From the NCBI RefSeq assembly GCF_012939955.1, contig NZ_SPMY01000002.1, positions 1 through 64,000 on the forward strand: DNA of 64,000 nucleotides, read 5' to 3'. This document shows positions 30,029 through 39,005 of this stretch, one piece after another. Source of the DNA: Candidatus Accumulibacter phosphatis (GTDB lineage Bacteria; Pseudomonadota; Gammaproteobacteria; Burkholderiales; Rhodocyclaceae). The stretch's first letter is position 1; the number at the start of each line of letters is the position of its first letter. Made by a program: the position numbers and the translations under genes. A model generated the notes under the pieces. That model did no database searches. It was not told the origin of the DNA and saw only the letters and a list, made by a program, of their open reading frames with translations.

Positions 30029-30087
30029 GTTTGTCGCTTGGCTTCGCCGGCCTCAGAGTAGTCATTGTTGTCAATGGGAGTTTGGAC

Positions 30088-30723
30088 ATGATTCGTACAA
30101 CGGCAGTTGCGGTTCTCCTGGCCGCCAGTTTACCCGCCTTCGCGTCAGAGCAGGCACCAGCAAAGCTTGACTTGGCAAAAGCCAAGGAGATTGCCGAAGG
30201 CCTTTGCGTTGCTTGTCACGGCGCCGACGGCAACAGTCCGACCTCGGCCAATCCGATTCTGGCTGGTCAGATCCCGCAGTACCTGTACAAGCAGCTGACC
30301 AACTTCAAGTCGGTTGACGGCAAGCCCCCGGTACGTGATAACGCGATCATGGGTGGCATGGTCGCGGCGCTCTCCGATGAAGACATGCACAGCCTGGCGG
30401 TGTATTTCTCGCAGCAAAAGATGACACCTTCGGTGGCGACCAACGAGAAACTGCTTGCCCAAGGCCAGGCGTTGTGGCGCAAGGGCGACTTCGAAAAGGG
30501 CATTCCGGCCTGCGCAGGCTGCCACGGACCCGCCGGTGCCGGTCTGCCGGTGCAGTATCCGCGCCTGGCAGGACAGTACGCGGAGTACACGGTCAGCCAG
30601 TTGAAGACTTTTCGTAGCCACGAACGCGCCAACGACGCCGAGAGCATGATGCGCGTCATTGCCGGCAAGCTCTCCGACCCGCAGATCAATGCCGTCGCCG
30701 AGTACGTTGCCGGTTTGCGCTAG
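30088..30723 (+). CDS. Diheme cytochrome c4
   Basis: A 211-residue periplasmic electron carrier with a signal peptide (TAVAVLLAASLPAFA) and two class I heme domains marked by CVACH and CAGCH. Partner methionines are available in each half. Cytochrome c4 passes electrons from the bc1 complex to cbb3-type oxidases or to denitrification enzymes. ATG at 30088 has a GGGAG site and starts the signal peptide cleanly; the ORF is open further upstream. The pairing with engB is common in betaproteobacteria. Confidence 0.92.
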   Translation: MIRTTAVAVLLAASLPAFASEQAPAKLDLAKAKEIAEGLCVACHGADGNSPTSANPILAGQIPQYLYKQLTNFKSVDGKPPVRDNAIMGGMVAALSDEDMHSLAVYFSQQKMTPSVATNEKLLAQGQALWRKGDFEKGIPACAGCHGPAGAGLPVQYPRLAGQYAEYTVSQLKTFRSHERANDAESMMRVIAGKLSDPQINAVAEYVAGLR

Positions 30724-30797
30724 GCGTTCTGGCTGCTGATTTTCTCGCAGGACTTGGCGGCGAATTTCACGACACCGTAGCACGGGGAAGACTTTCC

Positions 30798-30826
30798 TTG
30801 GCAATGGGCGGCGGACGCTCTAGTAT
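30798..30826 (+). promoter_or_regulatory. Sigma-70-like promoter of CBS gene
   Basis: TTGGCA (30798-30803), a 17-base spacer and TAGTAT (30821-30826), about 35 bases before the start codon. Confidence 0.55.
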
Positions 30827-30860
30827 GGTGGCGTGACTTCTTGACCAGAAAGGACGTTTC

Positions 30861-31292
30861 ATGAAGACGCTCAAGCAAATCCTTGCTAGCAAGGGTGGGA
30901 AGCTGGTAACCGTTGCACCGGACGACTCGGTTTTCTCGGCCTTGCAGGTGATGGCCGAATACAACGTCGGTGCGGTCCTGGTGATCGAGAAGGAGCAGTT
31001 GCTGGGCATCTTCTCCGAGCGTGACTATGCTCGCAAGGTCTCCCTGCAGGACAAATCCTCGCGAGACACGCGGGTTCGCGACATCATGAGCGGCAAGGTG
31101 CTGTACGTGACGCCCGACCAGACGGTGGACGAGTGCATGGCGATCATGACCGAAAGGCACTTCCGTCACCTGCCCGTTCTCGATGACGATCACACGCTCC
31201 TCGGCATCGTTTCCATCGGCGACGTGGTCAAGGAAACGATTTCCGAACAGCAGTTCATCATCCAGCAGATGGAAAAGTATATCGCTGGCTGA
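30861..31292 (+). CDS. Two-CBS-domain protein
   Basis: A 143-residue protein made almost entirely of a pair of CBS domains (about residues 10-65 and 75-135; VGAVLVIEKEQLLGIFSERDYARK and LLGIVSIGDVVK). Such stand-alone CBS pairs bind adenine nucleotides and report energy state to partner proteins. No partner is obvious; the neighbours are cytochrome c4 and an antiporter. It has its own promoter and an AAAGGA ribosome site. Confidence 0.92.
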   Translation: MKTLKQILASKGGKLVTVAPDDSVFSALQVMAEYNVGAVLVIEKEQLLGIFSERDYARKVSLQDKSSRDTRVRDIMSGKVLYVTPDQTVDECMAIMTERHFRHLPVLDDDHTLLGIVSIGDVVKETISEQQFIIQQMEKYIAG

Positions 31293-31627
31293 TTGCCGTA
31301 TCGGTTCTTCCGGGGCGCAGTCCCGGGCGAGGCCGACAGGCCAGCGATGGTGCCAGGACCTCCCAGCACTTTTTTGCCAACGGGCGCATCCTCTCCGTCT
31401 GACGGGCCTCCGTCCGCCGTTCCGGCAAGCTTTCCAGAACGCAGATCTCCACCCGTCTTGCCGACGCTGTCGTCGCTCTGGCAGGGCTGCTCGCGTGCGC
31501 CGAGCGGCGCTGGCGGAAGCGCGTCGGCTGTTGTGTGATCAAGGCCTGCTGGCGAACTGCCTGCAGGAGCCCATGCGTGGCGCGATGATTCTTGTTCGCG
31601 ACGCGTGCTTGGCCTTCGAATCGAACC
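31293..31627. other. Spacer without recognised gene
   Basis: About 335 bases between the CBS gene and the antiporter. Short frames exist on both strands, but none has a ribosome site or a family resemblance. No terminator or promoter stands out. Confidence 0.4.
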
Positions 31628-32905
31628 ATGACTTATCCCACCATCCTCAGCGCTTCCGTGTTCCTGCTTATCGTTTTCGCGGTCGAGCGTCTTTGCCGGC
31701 GTTCGGGTGTGCCGTCGGTGATCGTATTGGTCGCCAGCGGCCTTTTGGCGCGGCCGTTGCTCGACTCCGTTGGCGTGACACTGGGCTGGGCAGGTACCCT
31801 GGTGCCCATCATCGGTACCATCGGCCTGGTGTTGATCGTGCTGGAAGGCGCCCTGGACATCGAATTGCGACGCCAGCGTCTGCGCCTCATCGCCGCGACC
31901 TTTCTCCTGGCGACTGCGGGTTTTGTCATCGCTACCCTCAGCTTCGCGCTGGCCGCGCGCTGGGTGTTGGGTCTCGACGTCGTGCAGGCCATTCTCCTGG
32001 CAACCTCGGTAGCCGTTATCAGCAGCGCGGTGGCCATTCCCAGCTGTACGTTTCTGCCGCCCAAGGCGCGCGAGTTCATTACCTACGAAAGTTCGATGTC
32101 GGACATCATCGGCGTCCTGGTTTTCTTTTCGCTGCTGGGTTCGGACGGTACGCTTTCTGGCGCTCTGTTGGCGCTGCTCGGTGGCGGCGTGCTGTCCCTG
32201 CTGTTGTCGATGCTCTGCGCTCTGGTGCTGATGCTGCTCTTGCTGCGAGTGTCTGGGCCGATCCGCTTCGTGCCGCTGTTGGCGGGCTTGTTCGCCTTGT
32301 ACGCGACAGGCGAGCTGCTGCATCTCTCGCCGTTGATCATGGTGCTCTTTCTGGGCCTGTTGCTCAATAAGCCGTCGCTGGTTACCCGCTTTCGGCCGGT
32401 AAGCCTGTGGATAAGCAGAGAATACGAAACGACGCTGTCCGAGTTTCGTACCCTGGTCGTGGAACTGACCTTCGTCGTGCGCGGCTTCTTCTTCGTGCTG
32501 TTTGGCTACTGGACAGATCTCTCCGACCTCACGTCGTCGTCTGCCTGGTTGGGTGCGGGCCTGGTCTTGGCGGTGGTCTACGGTAGTCGTTTCATCATGT
32601 TGCGGTTGATGCTGGGGCCGGCGGCCGCCGGGCCTCTGATGTGGATTGCCCCGCGCGGCCTGATTACCGTCCTGCTTTTCCTACACGTTCGCGAAGCGTT
32701 CTTGCTGCCCAGTTATCTCGACGCTTCGATCATGCTGGTGGTCCTGGCGTCGTCAGCATTGATTCTGATTGCCAGTTATCAAGTCAACCGCCAGGTACCG
32801 CTGGCCGCCGCGCCGCCGTTGCCAGCCCCTGATGACGAGGCGCTGCCAGCGGCAGGTGATGCGGGCGGTGCGCAAGGGAGAGCCGAGGCCGGCGGGCACG
32901 ACTGA
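31628..32905 (+). CDS. Cation:proton antiporter (CPA family)
   Basis: A 425-residue inner-membrane antiporter with about 12 hydrophobic segments. The pattern fits the CPA Na+/H+ or K+/H+ exchangers: a charged GALDIELRRQR turn after helix 3, ATSVAVISSAVAIP in the middle, and IAPRGLITVLLFL near the end. It should help control internal pH or cation content; ion choice is not readable. ATG at 31628 is preferred over an upstream start 12 codons earlier. The C-terminal 40 residues are a proline/alanine-rich cytosolic tail. Confidence 0.82.
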   Translation: MTYPTILSASVFLLIVFAVERLCRRSGVPSVIVLVASGLLARPLLDSVGVTLGWAGTLVPIIGTIGLVLIVLEGALDIELRRQRLRLIAATFLLATAGFVIATLSFALAARWVLGLDVVQAILLATSVAVISSAVAIPSCTFLPPKAREFITYESSMSDIIGVLVFFSLLGSDGTLSGALLALLGGGVLSLLLSMLCALVLMLLLLRVSGPIRFVPLLAGLFALYATGELLHLSPLIMVLFLGLLLNKPSLVTRFRPVSLWISREYETTLSEFRTLVVELTFVVRGFFFVLFGYWTDLSDLTSSSAWLGAGLVLAVVYGSRFIMLRLMLGPAAAGPLMWIAPRGLITVLLFLHVREAFLLPSYLDASIMLVVLASSALILIASYQVNRQVPLAAAPPLPAPDDEALPAAGDAGGAQGRAEAGGHD

Positions 32906-32957
32906 GCCTGTCGCTGCGACAGTCTGTTTGGTCGGTGCTGCTGATCCCGTGTAAGGC

Positions 32958-32986
32958 TTGCATTATTTTCCACGCTCGGTTCTAAT
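32958..32986 (+). promoter_or_regulatory. Promoter of the ilvBN leader
   Basis: TTGCAT (32958-32963), a 17-base spacer and TCTAAT (32981-32986). Transcription would start near 32993, shortly before the leader peptide. Confidence 0.65.
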
Positions 32987-33021
32987 TGCGTTTCGGCTCA
33001 AATGACTTCTACGTGACCACG

Positions 33022-33177
33022 ATGCGCCACTTCCACGACCATAGTACTTATCCGCTTGCTTCCACTGGTGCGCTTGTGGTCGTTGCTGTCGGCGTCTCTC
33101 TGCTAGGCGTCGTACCCTTGGTACGCGTACCAGGCGACACACCGTCGAGGGCCGGGAGAAGAGCAGTCAAAGTGTAG
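33022..33177 (+). CDS. ilvBN leader peptide (Val/Leu-rich)
   Basis: A 51-residue peptide. Its centre has nine valines and four leucines in 22 residues (ALVVVAVGVSLLGVVPLVRV). It lies between a promoter and an intrinsic terminator directly upstream of ilvB, the arrangement of E. coli ivbL before ilvBN. Ribosome stalling at Val/Leu codons when charged tRNA is scarce would favour readthrough. GTG at 33013 is an alternative start in the same frame. It is most likely a regulatory peptide without another role. Confidence 0.75.
   Translation: MRHFHDHSTYPLASTGALVVVAVGVSLLGVVPLVRVPGDTPSRAGRRAVKV
33111..33131 (+). promoter_or_regulatory. Alternative pairing element in ilv leader
   Basis: CGTACC (33111-33116), GGTACG (33120-33125) and CGTACC (33126-33131) follow one another, so the middle element can pair with either neighbour. 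It lies within the last Val/Leu codons of the leader peptide. Confidence 0.5.
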
Positions 33178-33200
33178 AAAGAAACGACAACTCATTCCAG

Positions 33201-33238
33201 AAACCCCCGCCGGTGCAAGCCGAGCGGGGGTTTTCTTT
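33201..33238 (+). terminator. Attenuator terminator upstream of ilvB
   Basis: AACCCCCGC and GCGGGGGTT form a strong stem with a 13-base loop, followed by TTTTCTTTTC. It lies 55 bases before ilvB and 24 bases after the leader peptide stop. Confidence 0.85.
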
Positions 33239-33292
33239 TCTGACGCCACATTCGACCAAGTCAGCAGCGCAATTCAATTCAAGGAGAGTCTC

Positions 33293-34975
33293 TTGCCCAA
33301 GCAAACATCCGAAACCCTCACCGGCGCACAGATTGTCGTGCGCCTGCTGGAACGACAGGGCGTTCGCACCCTCGCCGGCATCCCCGGCGGAGCAATACTG
33401 CCCATTTATGATGCCTTGTCACAGTCGGCGCTGATTCACCACGTGCTTGCACGGCACGAACAGGGCGGCGGTTTCATGGCGCAGGGGATTGCGCGTACCA
33501 CAGGCTTGCCGGCGGTATGCCTGGCGTCGTCGGGCCCCGGGGCAACCAATCTACTCACCGCAATCGCCGACGCCAAGCTGGATTCAATTCCGCTGGTGGC
33601 AATCACCGGGCAGGTGCCGAGAGCGATGATCGGCAGCGACGCCTTTCAGGAAGTCGATACCTATGGTCTGAGTATCCCGATTACCAAGCATAACTTCCTG
33701 GTCAACTGTGCCGAGGATCTGCTCGAAGTCGTTCCGCGGGCTTTCCGGATCGCCGCTTCGGGTCGGCCGGGGCCGGTACTGATCGACATCCCGAAGGACG
33801 TTCAGAATCAAGTGGTCGAGGTCGGCGAGTGGCCCGCGGTCGGCGTCGCCGAGATCGTTCCGGCGCCAGCGGCTGAACGGGTCGCCGTCGCCGCGGCGAT
33901 GATCAACGAGGCTTCCCGGCCGATTCTCTACCTCGGCGGTGGTGTCGTGCATTCGGGAGCGTCCGCAGCGGCTGTGGCGCTGGCCGAAAAAGCCGCTCTA
34001 CCGACGGTGATGACCCTGATGGCCCTCGGCGCGATGCCGGTCGAGCATTCCCTGTCGCTGGGTATGCTCGGTATGCACGGCGCGCGTTTTACCAACCTTG
34101 CGCTGGACGAGTGCGATCTCCTGATCGCTGTCGGTGCGCGTTTCGACGATCGTGCGACCGGCAAAGTGGCCGGTTTCTGCCCGCAGGCGAAGATCGTCCA
34201 TATCGATATCGACCCCTCGGAACTGGATAAGATAAAGACCGCGCATGTCGGTATCGCCGGTGACGTCGGGGCCGTGCTGCAGACCTTGCTGCCGGCCGTC
34301 GAGGAGCAGCAGCGGCAAGCCTGGCTGGCGCGCGTGGCCAGCCTGAAGGCAGCGCATCCGCTACGCCTGCCGGGAATCGACGATCCGCGTACGCCTTACG
34401 GATTGATCCGCGCCGTCGCCGATTGCCTTGACGATCAGGCGACGATCACCACCGACGTCGGTCAGCATCAGATGTGGGTGGCACAAGCCTACCCGCTGCG
34501 CCGGCCGCGCCAATGGCTGACCTCGGGCGGCCTTGGCACGATGGGCTTCGGAATGCCGGCAGCGATCGGCGCGGCTCTCGCCGAACCGGAACGGACGGTG
34601 GTCTGCTTTACCGGTGACGGTAGCATTCTGATGAATATCCAGGAACTGGTCACCGCTGCCGAGGAGAAGGTCAATGTCAAGATCGTGCTGATGAACAACT
34701 CATCTTTGGGCCTGGTCTTCCAGCAGCAAACGATGTTCTACGGCGAGCGCATCTACGCTTCGAAATTCAAGGGCATGCCCGACTTCGTTCGCGTTGCCGA
34801 AGGCTTTGGCGTGCCGGCCATCGATCTCGATACGGCCAGCGATCCGCGTGCAGCCCTGGCCGAGGCGTTGTCCAGCCGCGGCCCGATGCTGATTCACGCC
34901 AGCATCGCCATGCACGAACAGGTTTTGCCGATGGTGCCGCCCGGTGCCGCCAACAAAGACATGATCGGAGGCTGA
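33293..34975 (+). CDS. ilvB: Acetolactate synthase large subunit
   Basis: A 560-residue thiamine diphosphate enzyme that makes acetolactate or acetohydroxybutyrate, the first common step of valine, leucine and isoleucine synthesis. The catalytic glutamate lies in LARHEQGGGFMAQG; the ThDP motif runs from CFTGDGSILMN to the NNSSLG segment; FQEVDTYG fits the FAD-containing biosynthetic class. The start is TTG behind AAGGAGA (33281-33287). It is followed five bases later by ilvN and preceded by the leader and attenuator. Confidence 0.95.
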   Translation: MPKQTSETLTGAQIVVRLLERQGVRTLAGIPGGAILPIYDALSQSALIHHVLARHEQGGGFMAQGIARTTGLPAVCLASSGPGATNLLTAIADAKLDSIPLVAITGQVPRAMIGSDAFQEVDTYGLSIPITKHNFLVNCAEDLLEVVPRAFRIAASGRPGPVLIDIPKDVQNQVVEVGEWPAVGVAEIVPAPAAERVAVAAAMINEASRPILYLGGGVVHSGASAAAVALAEKAALPTVMTLMALGAMPVEHSLSLGMLGMHGARFTNLALDECDLLIAVGARFDDRATGKVAGFCPQAKIVHIDIDPSELDKIKTAHVGIAGDVGAVLQTLLPAVEEQQRQAWLARVASLKAAHPLRLPGIDDPRTPYGLIRAVADCLDDQATITTDVGQHQMWVAQAYPLRRPRQWLTSGGLGTMGFGMPAAIGAALAEPERTVVCFTGDGSILMNIQELVTAAEEKVNVKIVLMNNSSLGLVFQQQTMFYGERIYASKFKGMPDFVRVAEGFGVPAIDLDTASDPRAALAEALSSRGPMLIHASIAMHEQVLPMVPPGAANKDMIGG

Positions 34976-34980
34976 AAACC

Positions 34981-35289
34981 ATGAACACGATCTCAAGAAT
35001 GGAAAACCAGGCTGTGGCTCGTACGGTGCTCGAACTGGACGTCTACAACCACCCGGGTGTCATGTCGCACGTCGTCGGTCTGTTCTCGCGCCGCGCCTAC
35101 AACGTCGAAGGTATCCTGGTGATGCCGGTGGGCAGTGGCGCGACCAGTCGCATCTGGCTGTTGGTCAATGAAGACCAACGTCTGGACCAGATGGTCAAGC
35201 AGGTGGAGAAGCTGGAGGACGTCCTGGCGGTGCGTCGGCACGGCGCCGAACACGAGGTCTTCATCCGCCTCGAGGAGTTCTTCCGCTAA
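34981..35289 (+). CDS. ilvN: Acetolactate synthase small subunit, IlvN type
   Basis: A 102-residue regulatory subunit with a single ACT domain. The segment NHPGVMSHVVGLFSRRAYNV and the later DQRLDQMVKQVEKLEDV closely follow E. coli IlvN. It lacks the extra C-terminal domain of IlvH-type subunits (about 160 residues). It should activate IlvB and confer valine feedback inhibition. That it is IlvN-like, together with the Val/Leu leader, suggests an ilvBN-type operon. No ilvC follows; the next gene is convergent bioC. Confidence 0.93.
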   Translation: MNTISRMENQAVARTVLELDVYNHPGVMSHVVGLFSRRAYNVEGILVMPVGSGATSRIWLLVNEDQRLDQMVKQVEKLEDVLAVRRHGAEHEVFIRLEEFFR

Positions 35290-35331
35290 GTCGGAAAGTT
35301 CGGCCGCCGGCGCTCGTGGCTGGCGGCCCGC

Positions 35332-36222
35332 TCAACGCATCCGCTGCTGCGGGTCGAAGCGGACGATGCTCAGTCCGGCGGGGGTTTTTCTCGGCGCCGC
35401 TTTCCAGGCGTGGCCGTAAACCACTTCCACCGTCGCTGGCACGCGGCCATCGTCGGCGGCGAGCCGTGCGTACGCCGCGCGTGCCCTGGCCCATGCCGCC
35501 CGCCCCGTCAGGCCATGGCTACGTGCCTGCATGGCGCAGGTCGAGCCGCTATGGCGCAGATCGATGAGCAGTTGGTCGAAGCCGGCGTAGGTCATGGTCA
35601 GCAGTTCGGCGTCCATCACCGGGTCGGAAAAGCCGCATTCAAGCAACATGTCGCCGTAGTCATGCATGTCGGTAAAGCGCTGGGTGTGCACATGGCCGTC
35701 CTTGAAACTGCTGCGCAGCTCCTTCAAGGTATCCGGTCCGAAGGCGGAGAACATCAGCAAGCCACCGACGTCGAGCAGGCGATGCGCTTCACGAAATGCT
35801 GCCAGCGGGTCGTCAAGCCAGTGCAGCATGAGGTTCGACCAGAGCAGGCCGATCGACTGCGGCGGGAACGGCAGCGCGCCGGCATCCGCCGCCAGCAAGG
35901 GCGTTCGCTGGCGACGCAGGAAGGGCATCAGCCAGCGCAAGCGTGAGCGCGAGGCCTGGCTGGCGCGCAGCATGTTTTCGCAGAAGTCGGCGCCGATGAG
36001 CAGTGCTCCGGGATAGCGCGCGTGCAGGGCGGTGAGGTTGGCGCCGGTACCGCAGCCGAGATCGAGAATGCGCTGCGGCTCGATGCGCACGTAGTCCAGC
36101 CTGGCCAGCATGCGGCTCGCGATCTCGCGCTGCAGCACGGCCACTTCATCGTAGCTGGCCGCGGCGCGGGCAAAACTGCGTCGCACCTGGCGCTGATCAA
36201 CGAACTGCGCCGGTGCTTTCAT
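35332..36222 (-). CDS. bioC: Malonyl-ACP O-methyltransferase BioC
   Basis: A 296-residue SAM methyltransferase that masks the malonyl carboxyl to start pimeloyl synthesis for biotin. The opening VRRSFARAAASYDEVAVLQ is the family signature, motif I is ILDLGCGTGANL, and SNLMLHWLDDP and FSAFGPDTLKELR follow. Length is slightly above E. coli BioC. It begins six bases after the bioB stop, so bioB-bioC is an operon on the minus strand. Confidence 0.93.
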   Translation of the reverse strand: MKAPAQFVDQRQVRRSFARAAASYDEVAVLQREIASRMLARLDYVRIEPQRILDLGCGTGANLTALHARYPGALLIGADFCENMLRASQASRSRLRWLMPFLRRQRTPLLAADAGALPFPPQSIGLLWSNLMLHWLDDPLAAFREAHRLLDVGGLLMFSAFGPDTLKELRSSFKDGHVHTQRFTDMHDYGDMLLECGFSDPVMDAELLTMTYAGFDQLLIDLRHSGSTCAMQARSHGLTGRAAWARARAAYARLAADDGRVPATVEVVYGHAWKAAPRKTPAGLSIVRFDPQQRMR

Positions 36223-36228
36223 GAGTGA

Positions 36229-37218
36229 CTAGATCGGGCGCAGGCCAAGTTTCTCGAACAGGGCTTCGTCACGATCCGCTTCCGGATTGCCGGTGGTCAG
36301 CAGCTTGTCGCCGTAAAAAATCGAGTTGGCGCCGGCCAGAAAGCAGAGCGCTTGCAGCTCGTCGGACATCTCCTGGCGACCCGCCGACAGACGCACGAAG
36401 CTCGTTGGCATGGTGATTCGCGCGGCAGCCAGGGTGCGCACGAACTCGAAGCTATCGACCGGCGCGACATTGGCCATCGGCGTTCCGGGAATCGGGACGA
36501 GGTTGTTGATCGGCACCGACTCCGGGGCCGGGTTGAGGTTGGCGAGCTGGACGATCAGCGCGGCGCGGTTGCGGCGCGATTCGCCCATGCCGATGATGCC
36601 GCCGGAACAGACCTTGATACCTGCTTCACGCACCTGGCCCAGGGTGTCGATCCGGTCGGCGTGCTTGTGGGTGGTGATCACCTGCCCGTAGAAGGAGGCG
36701 TCGGTATCGAGATTATGGTTGTAGTAATCGAGGCCGGCTTCCTTGAGTTCGTCGGCCTGGCCGTCCTTGAGCATGCCCAGGGTGACGCAGGTCTGCAGAC
36801 CCATGGACTTGACGGTGCGAATCATCTCGGTGACCTTGGCCAGGTCCTTGTCTTTCGGGCCACGCCAGGCGGCGCCCATGCAGAAGCGCGAGGCGCCCTT
36901 GTCCTTGGCAGCCTGGGCGGCGGCGATCACTTCATCGAGCGGCATCAGCGCTTCGCGTTCGGTGGTGGTGCTGTAGCGCGCCGCCTGCGAACAATAGCCG
37001 CAATCCTCCGAACAGCCGCCGGTCTTTACCGAAAGCAGCGTCGAGCGTTGAATCTCGTTGGCGTTGAAGTTCTCGCGGTGCACCTGTTGCGCGCGAAACA
37101 GCAGATCCATCAAGGGAAGCTGGTAAAGTGCTTCGACATCGGCAACCGTCCACTTGCCTGCTGGGGCCGAAATGGCGCGATCCGGACTAAGTGTCGCGAC
37201 TTGAGGAATTGCGTTCAT
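36229..37218 (-). CDS. bioB: Biotin synthase BioB
   Basis: A 329-residue radical SAM enzyme that inserts sulfur into dethiobiotin. The SAM cluster cysteines are in [16 protein letters not shown], and family blocks [24 protein letters not shown] and [13 protein letters not shown] are intact. The arginine and cysteines for the 2Fe-2S cluster are in their expected places. It is the first gene of the bioB-bioC pair; bioA, bioD and bioF are not in this window. Confidence 0.96.
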   Translation of the reverse strand: MNAIPQVATLSPDRAISAPAGKWTVADVEALYQLPLMDLLFRAQQVHRENFNANEIQRSTLLSVKTGGCSEDCGYCSQAARYSTTTEREALMPLDEVIAAAQAAKDKGASRFCMGAAWRGPKDKDLAKVTEMIRTVKSMGLQTCVTLGMLKDGQADELKEAGLDYYNHNLDTDASFYGQVITTHKHADRIDTLGQVREAGIKVCSGGIIGMGESRRNRAALIVQLANLNPAPESVPINNLVPIPGTPMANVAPVDSFEFVRTLAAARITMPTSFVRLSAGRQEMSDELQALCFLAGANSIFYGDKLLTTGNPEADRDEALFEKLGLRPI

Positions 37219-37311
37219 TGGTTAGACCTATGGTTGGGGGGTGGTTTGAGGCCGGCTGGGCCACCGTTCATGCATTCATGCATTGGTGAGCTCGTAAGGA
37301 GCCTTCCGAGG

Positions 37312-38022
37312 ATGCCAATCTTAACTCAAACTGCCAGACGGATCCTCAGATCCTGCGCCGGACTGCTGACCCAGGACTGCCTGTTGTGTGCTGCGAGCAG
37401 CGGCGCCCGTTTGATTTGCTCCGCCTGTGAGGCCGACTTGCCGCAACTGCCAGCACGACGCTGTCCGCGCTGTGCTCTGCCAACGCCGCATGGCGAGGTC
37501 TGTGGTCGCTGCCTGGCCAAGCCACCCCACTACGATTTGACCCTGGCTGCGTTGCGCTACGATTTTCCGCTCGACAAGCTGGTGCAGTCGTTCAAGTACG
37601 GTCATCGCCTGGCGCTGGCCAGCTATTTCGGCGCTCGCCTTGCCGCGCTGCTGGCCAGCAGCTGCGCTGATCTCATCGTTCCCGTGCCGCTACACCCGCT
37701 ACGTTTGCGCGCGCGCGGCTTCAACCAGGCGCTCGAGCTGGCGCGTCCGGTGAGCAGAGCCTGGCGCATCCCGATCGACCTGCGGAGCTGCCGGCGCATT
37801 CGGCATACTCCCGCCCAAGCCGATCTGCCCTGGCGCGAACGCGCTGCAAACGTCCGCGGCGCCTTCCAGTGCACGGCGGATTTCACCGGCAAGCGAGTGC
37901 TGCTGGTCGACGATGTGATGACCACTGGCGCGTCTCTCGACGAACTGGCGCGGAGCGTGCGTTTGCACGGTGCCGAACAGGTGACGCTGCTGGTTCTCGC
38001 GCGCGCTTTGCCGCCGGCCTGA
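37312..38022 (+). CDS. comF: ComF-family phosphoribosyltransferase-like protein
   Basis: A 236-residue protein with an N-terminal cysteine cluster (CLLCAASSGARLICSAC, then CPRCALP and CGRC), likely zinc-binding, and a C-terminal PRTase domain with the PRPP motif VLLVDDVMTTGAS. ComF is required for DNA uptake in naturally competent bacteria, and a related protein acts in purine salvage. It is divergent from bioB, as in many betaproteobacteria. ATG at 37312 is chosen; the frame is open upstream only as antisense to bioB. Confidence 0.9.
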   Translation: MPILTQTARRILRSCAGLLTQDCLLCAASSGARLICSACEADLPQLPARRCPRCALPTPHGEVCGRCLAKPPHYDLTLAALRYDFPLDKLVQSFKYGHRLALASYFGARLAALLASSCADLIVPVPLHPLRLRARGFNQALELARPVSRAWRIPIDLRSCRRIRHTPAQADLPWRERAANVRGAFQCTADFTGKRVLLVDDVMTTGASLDELARSVRLHGAEQVTLLVLARALPPA

Positions 38023-38099
38023 GCCGATTGCTTTGCCACGTCTGTCGGGGATGCGCCAGAAAACAGTCGCCGGCAGCGCGTGCCCGGTGTCTCCTGCGC

Positions 38100-39005
38100 T
38101 CAAAGATGCTCGAATTCGGCGATGTCGGCCGACGGGCTGCTCGCCGAGGCAGCGAAGGCGATGATTCCGCTGCCTCGCAAGACGAAGTCCTCACACCTCA
38201 GAAACAGCTCGTTCTCGCCGCTAATGGTGATGAAAGTGCCATTGGTACTGAGATCGCTGAGTACGAAGTGCTCGCCGCGCCGCTCTATCGTCGCGTGCTT
38301 GCGCGATGCGCGGCGGTCGCGAATGGTGATTGCGCAGTTGGCGTCACGGCCCATGTCGATATACGCTCGCGCCTTGTCGAGCAACTTGACCTGCCCCCCA
38401 TAGCGTACGCACAGGCGCAAATCGCAGTCCCTGGGTGGCAAGGGTGCGGGCGAAGCGACGAGCGTCTTGCTGGACGGTGCCTTGGCTTCAAACCACAGGA
38501 CTTCGAATACCTCGTACGCAGCCGGCAGGCTGCTTTTCGGGGGCTGCTGCAGGGAACGCGTCGCCGCTTGCAAGGGTGCTGTCAGCAGAGCTCTGGTCTG
38601 GCCGCTGGTCAAGGTCTGAGCGGCAGTGGCCTGATTGGCAAGAGACTTGGCGATGCTCAGTCCTTCACCAAGAGCACCCGCGTCATCCTCGCGCACCGGG
38701 CCGTGATGAAAGCCGACACGGATTGCCAGCTGGACGCCGGACACCGGTGGCAGGTCGGCTACCCGCCGCTGCATGGCGATGGCTGCCTGACAGGCATCAT
38801 CGGCGCTCGCGAAGAGCGCCGTGAGTTCGTCGCGCTTGCCCCGCAGGAGTCGTCCGCGGAAGCCCTCTACCCCCCGCGCCATGCGCTTCAGGCAACGCTC
38901 GACAGCGTGCGCGGCTTCTGTTCCGCCCCGTTTTTCGAACAATTTCGAGCTTCCGGCGACGGCGGCAATCAGAACCGAACGCATCTCTTCCTTGCTGCTC
39001 ATCAT
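38100..39005 (-). CDS. Cyclase-homology plus FHA domain protein
   Basis: A 301-residue cytosolic protein. Residues 5-170 resemble a class III nucleotidyl cyclase domain, but the first metal-binding aspartate appears replaced ([10 protein letters not shown]) while a later one is kept in [10 protein letters not shown], so cyclase activity is doubtful. Residues 200-290 form an FHA domain with [12 protein letters not shown] and [10 protein letters not shown], which binds phosphothreonine. It may be a signalling adaptor for a Ser/Thr kinase not seen here. Its start overlaps the ttcA stop (ATGA), so it is cotranscribed with ttcA. Confidence 0.8.
   Translation of the reverse strand: MMSSKEEMRSVLIAAVAGSSKLFEKRGGTEAAHAVERCLKRMARGVEGFRGRLLRGKRDELTALFASADDACQAAIAMQRRVADLPPVSGVQLAIRVGFHHGPVREDDAGALGEGLSIAKSLANQATAAQTLTSGQTRALLTAPLQAATRSLQQPPKSSLPAAYEVFEVLWFEAKAPSSKTLVASPAPLPPRDCDLRLCVRYGGQVKLLDKARAYIDMGRDANCAITIRDRRASRKHATIERRGEHFVLSDLSTNGTFITISGENELFLRCEDFVLRGSGIIAFAASASSPSADIAEFEHL

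Noticed and set aside
31293-31627. Small genes in the CBS-antiporter spacer
   Set aside because: Frames on both strands are short, arginine- or proline-rich and lack ribosome sites.
36352-37311. Long N-terminal extension of comF
   Set aside because: The extension is antisense to bioB. ATG at 37312 gives the normal ComF N terminus.
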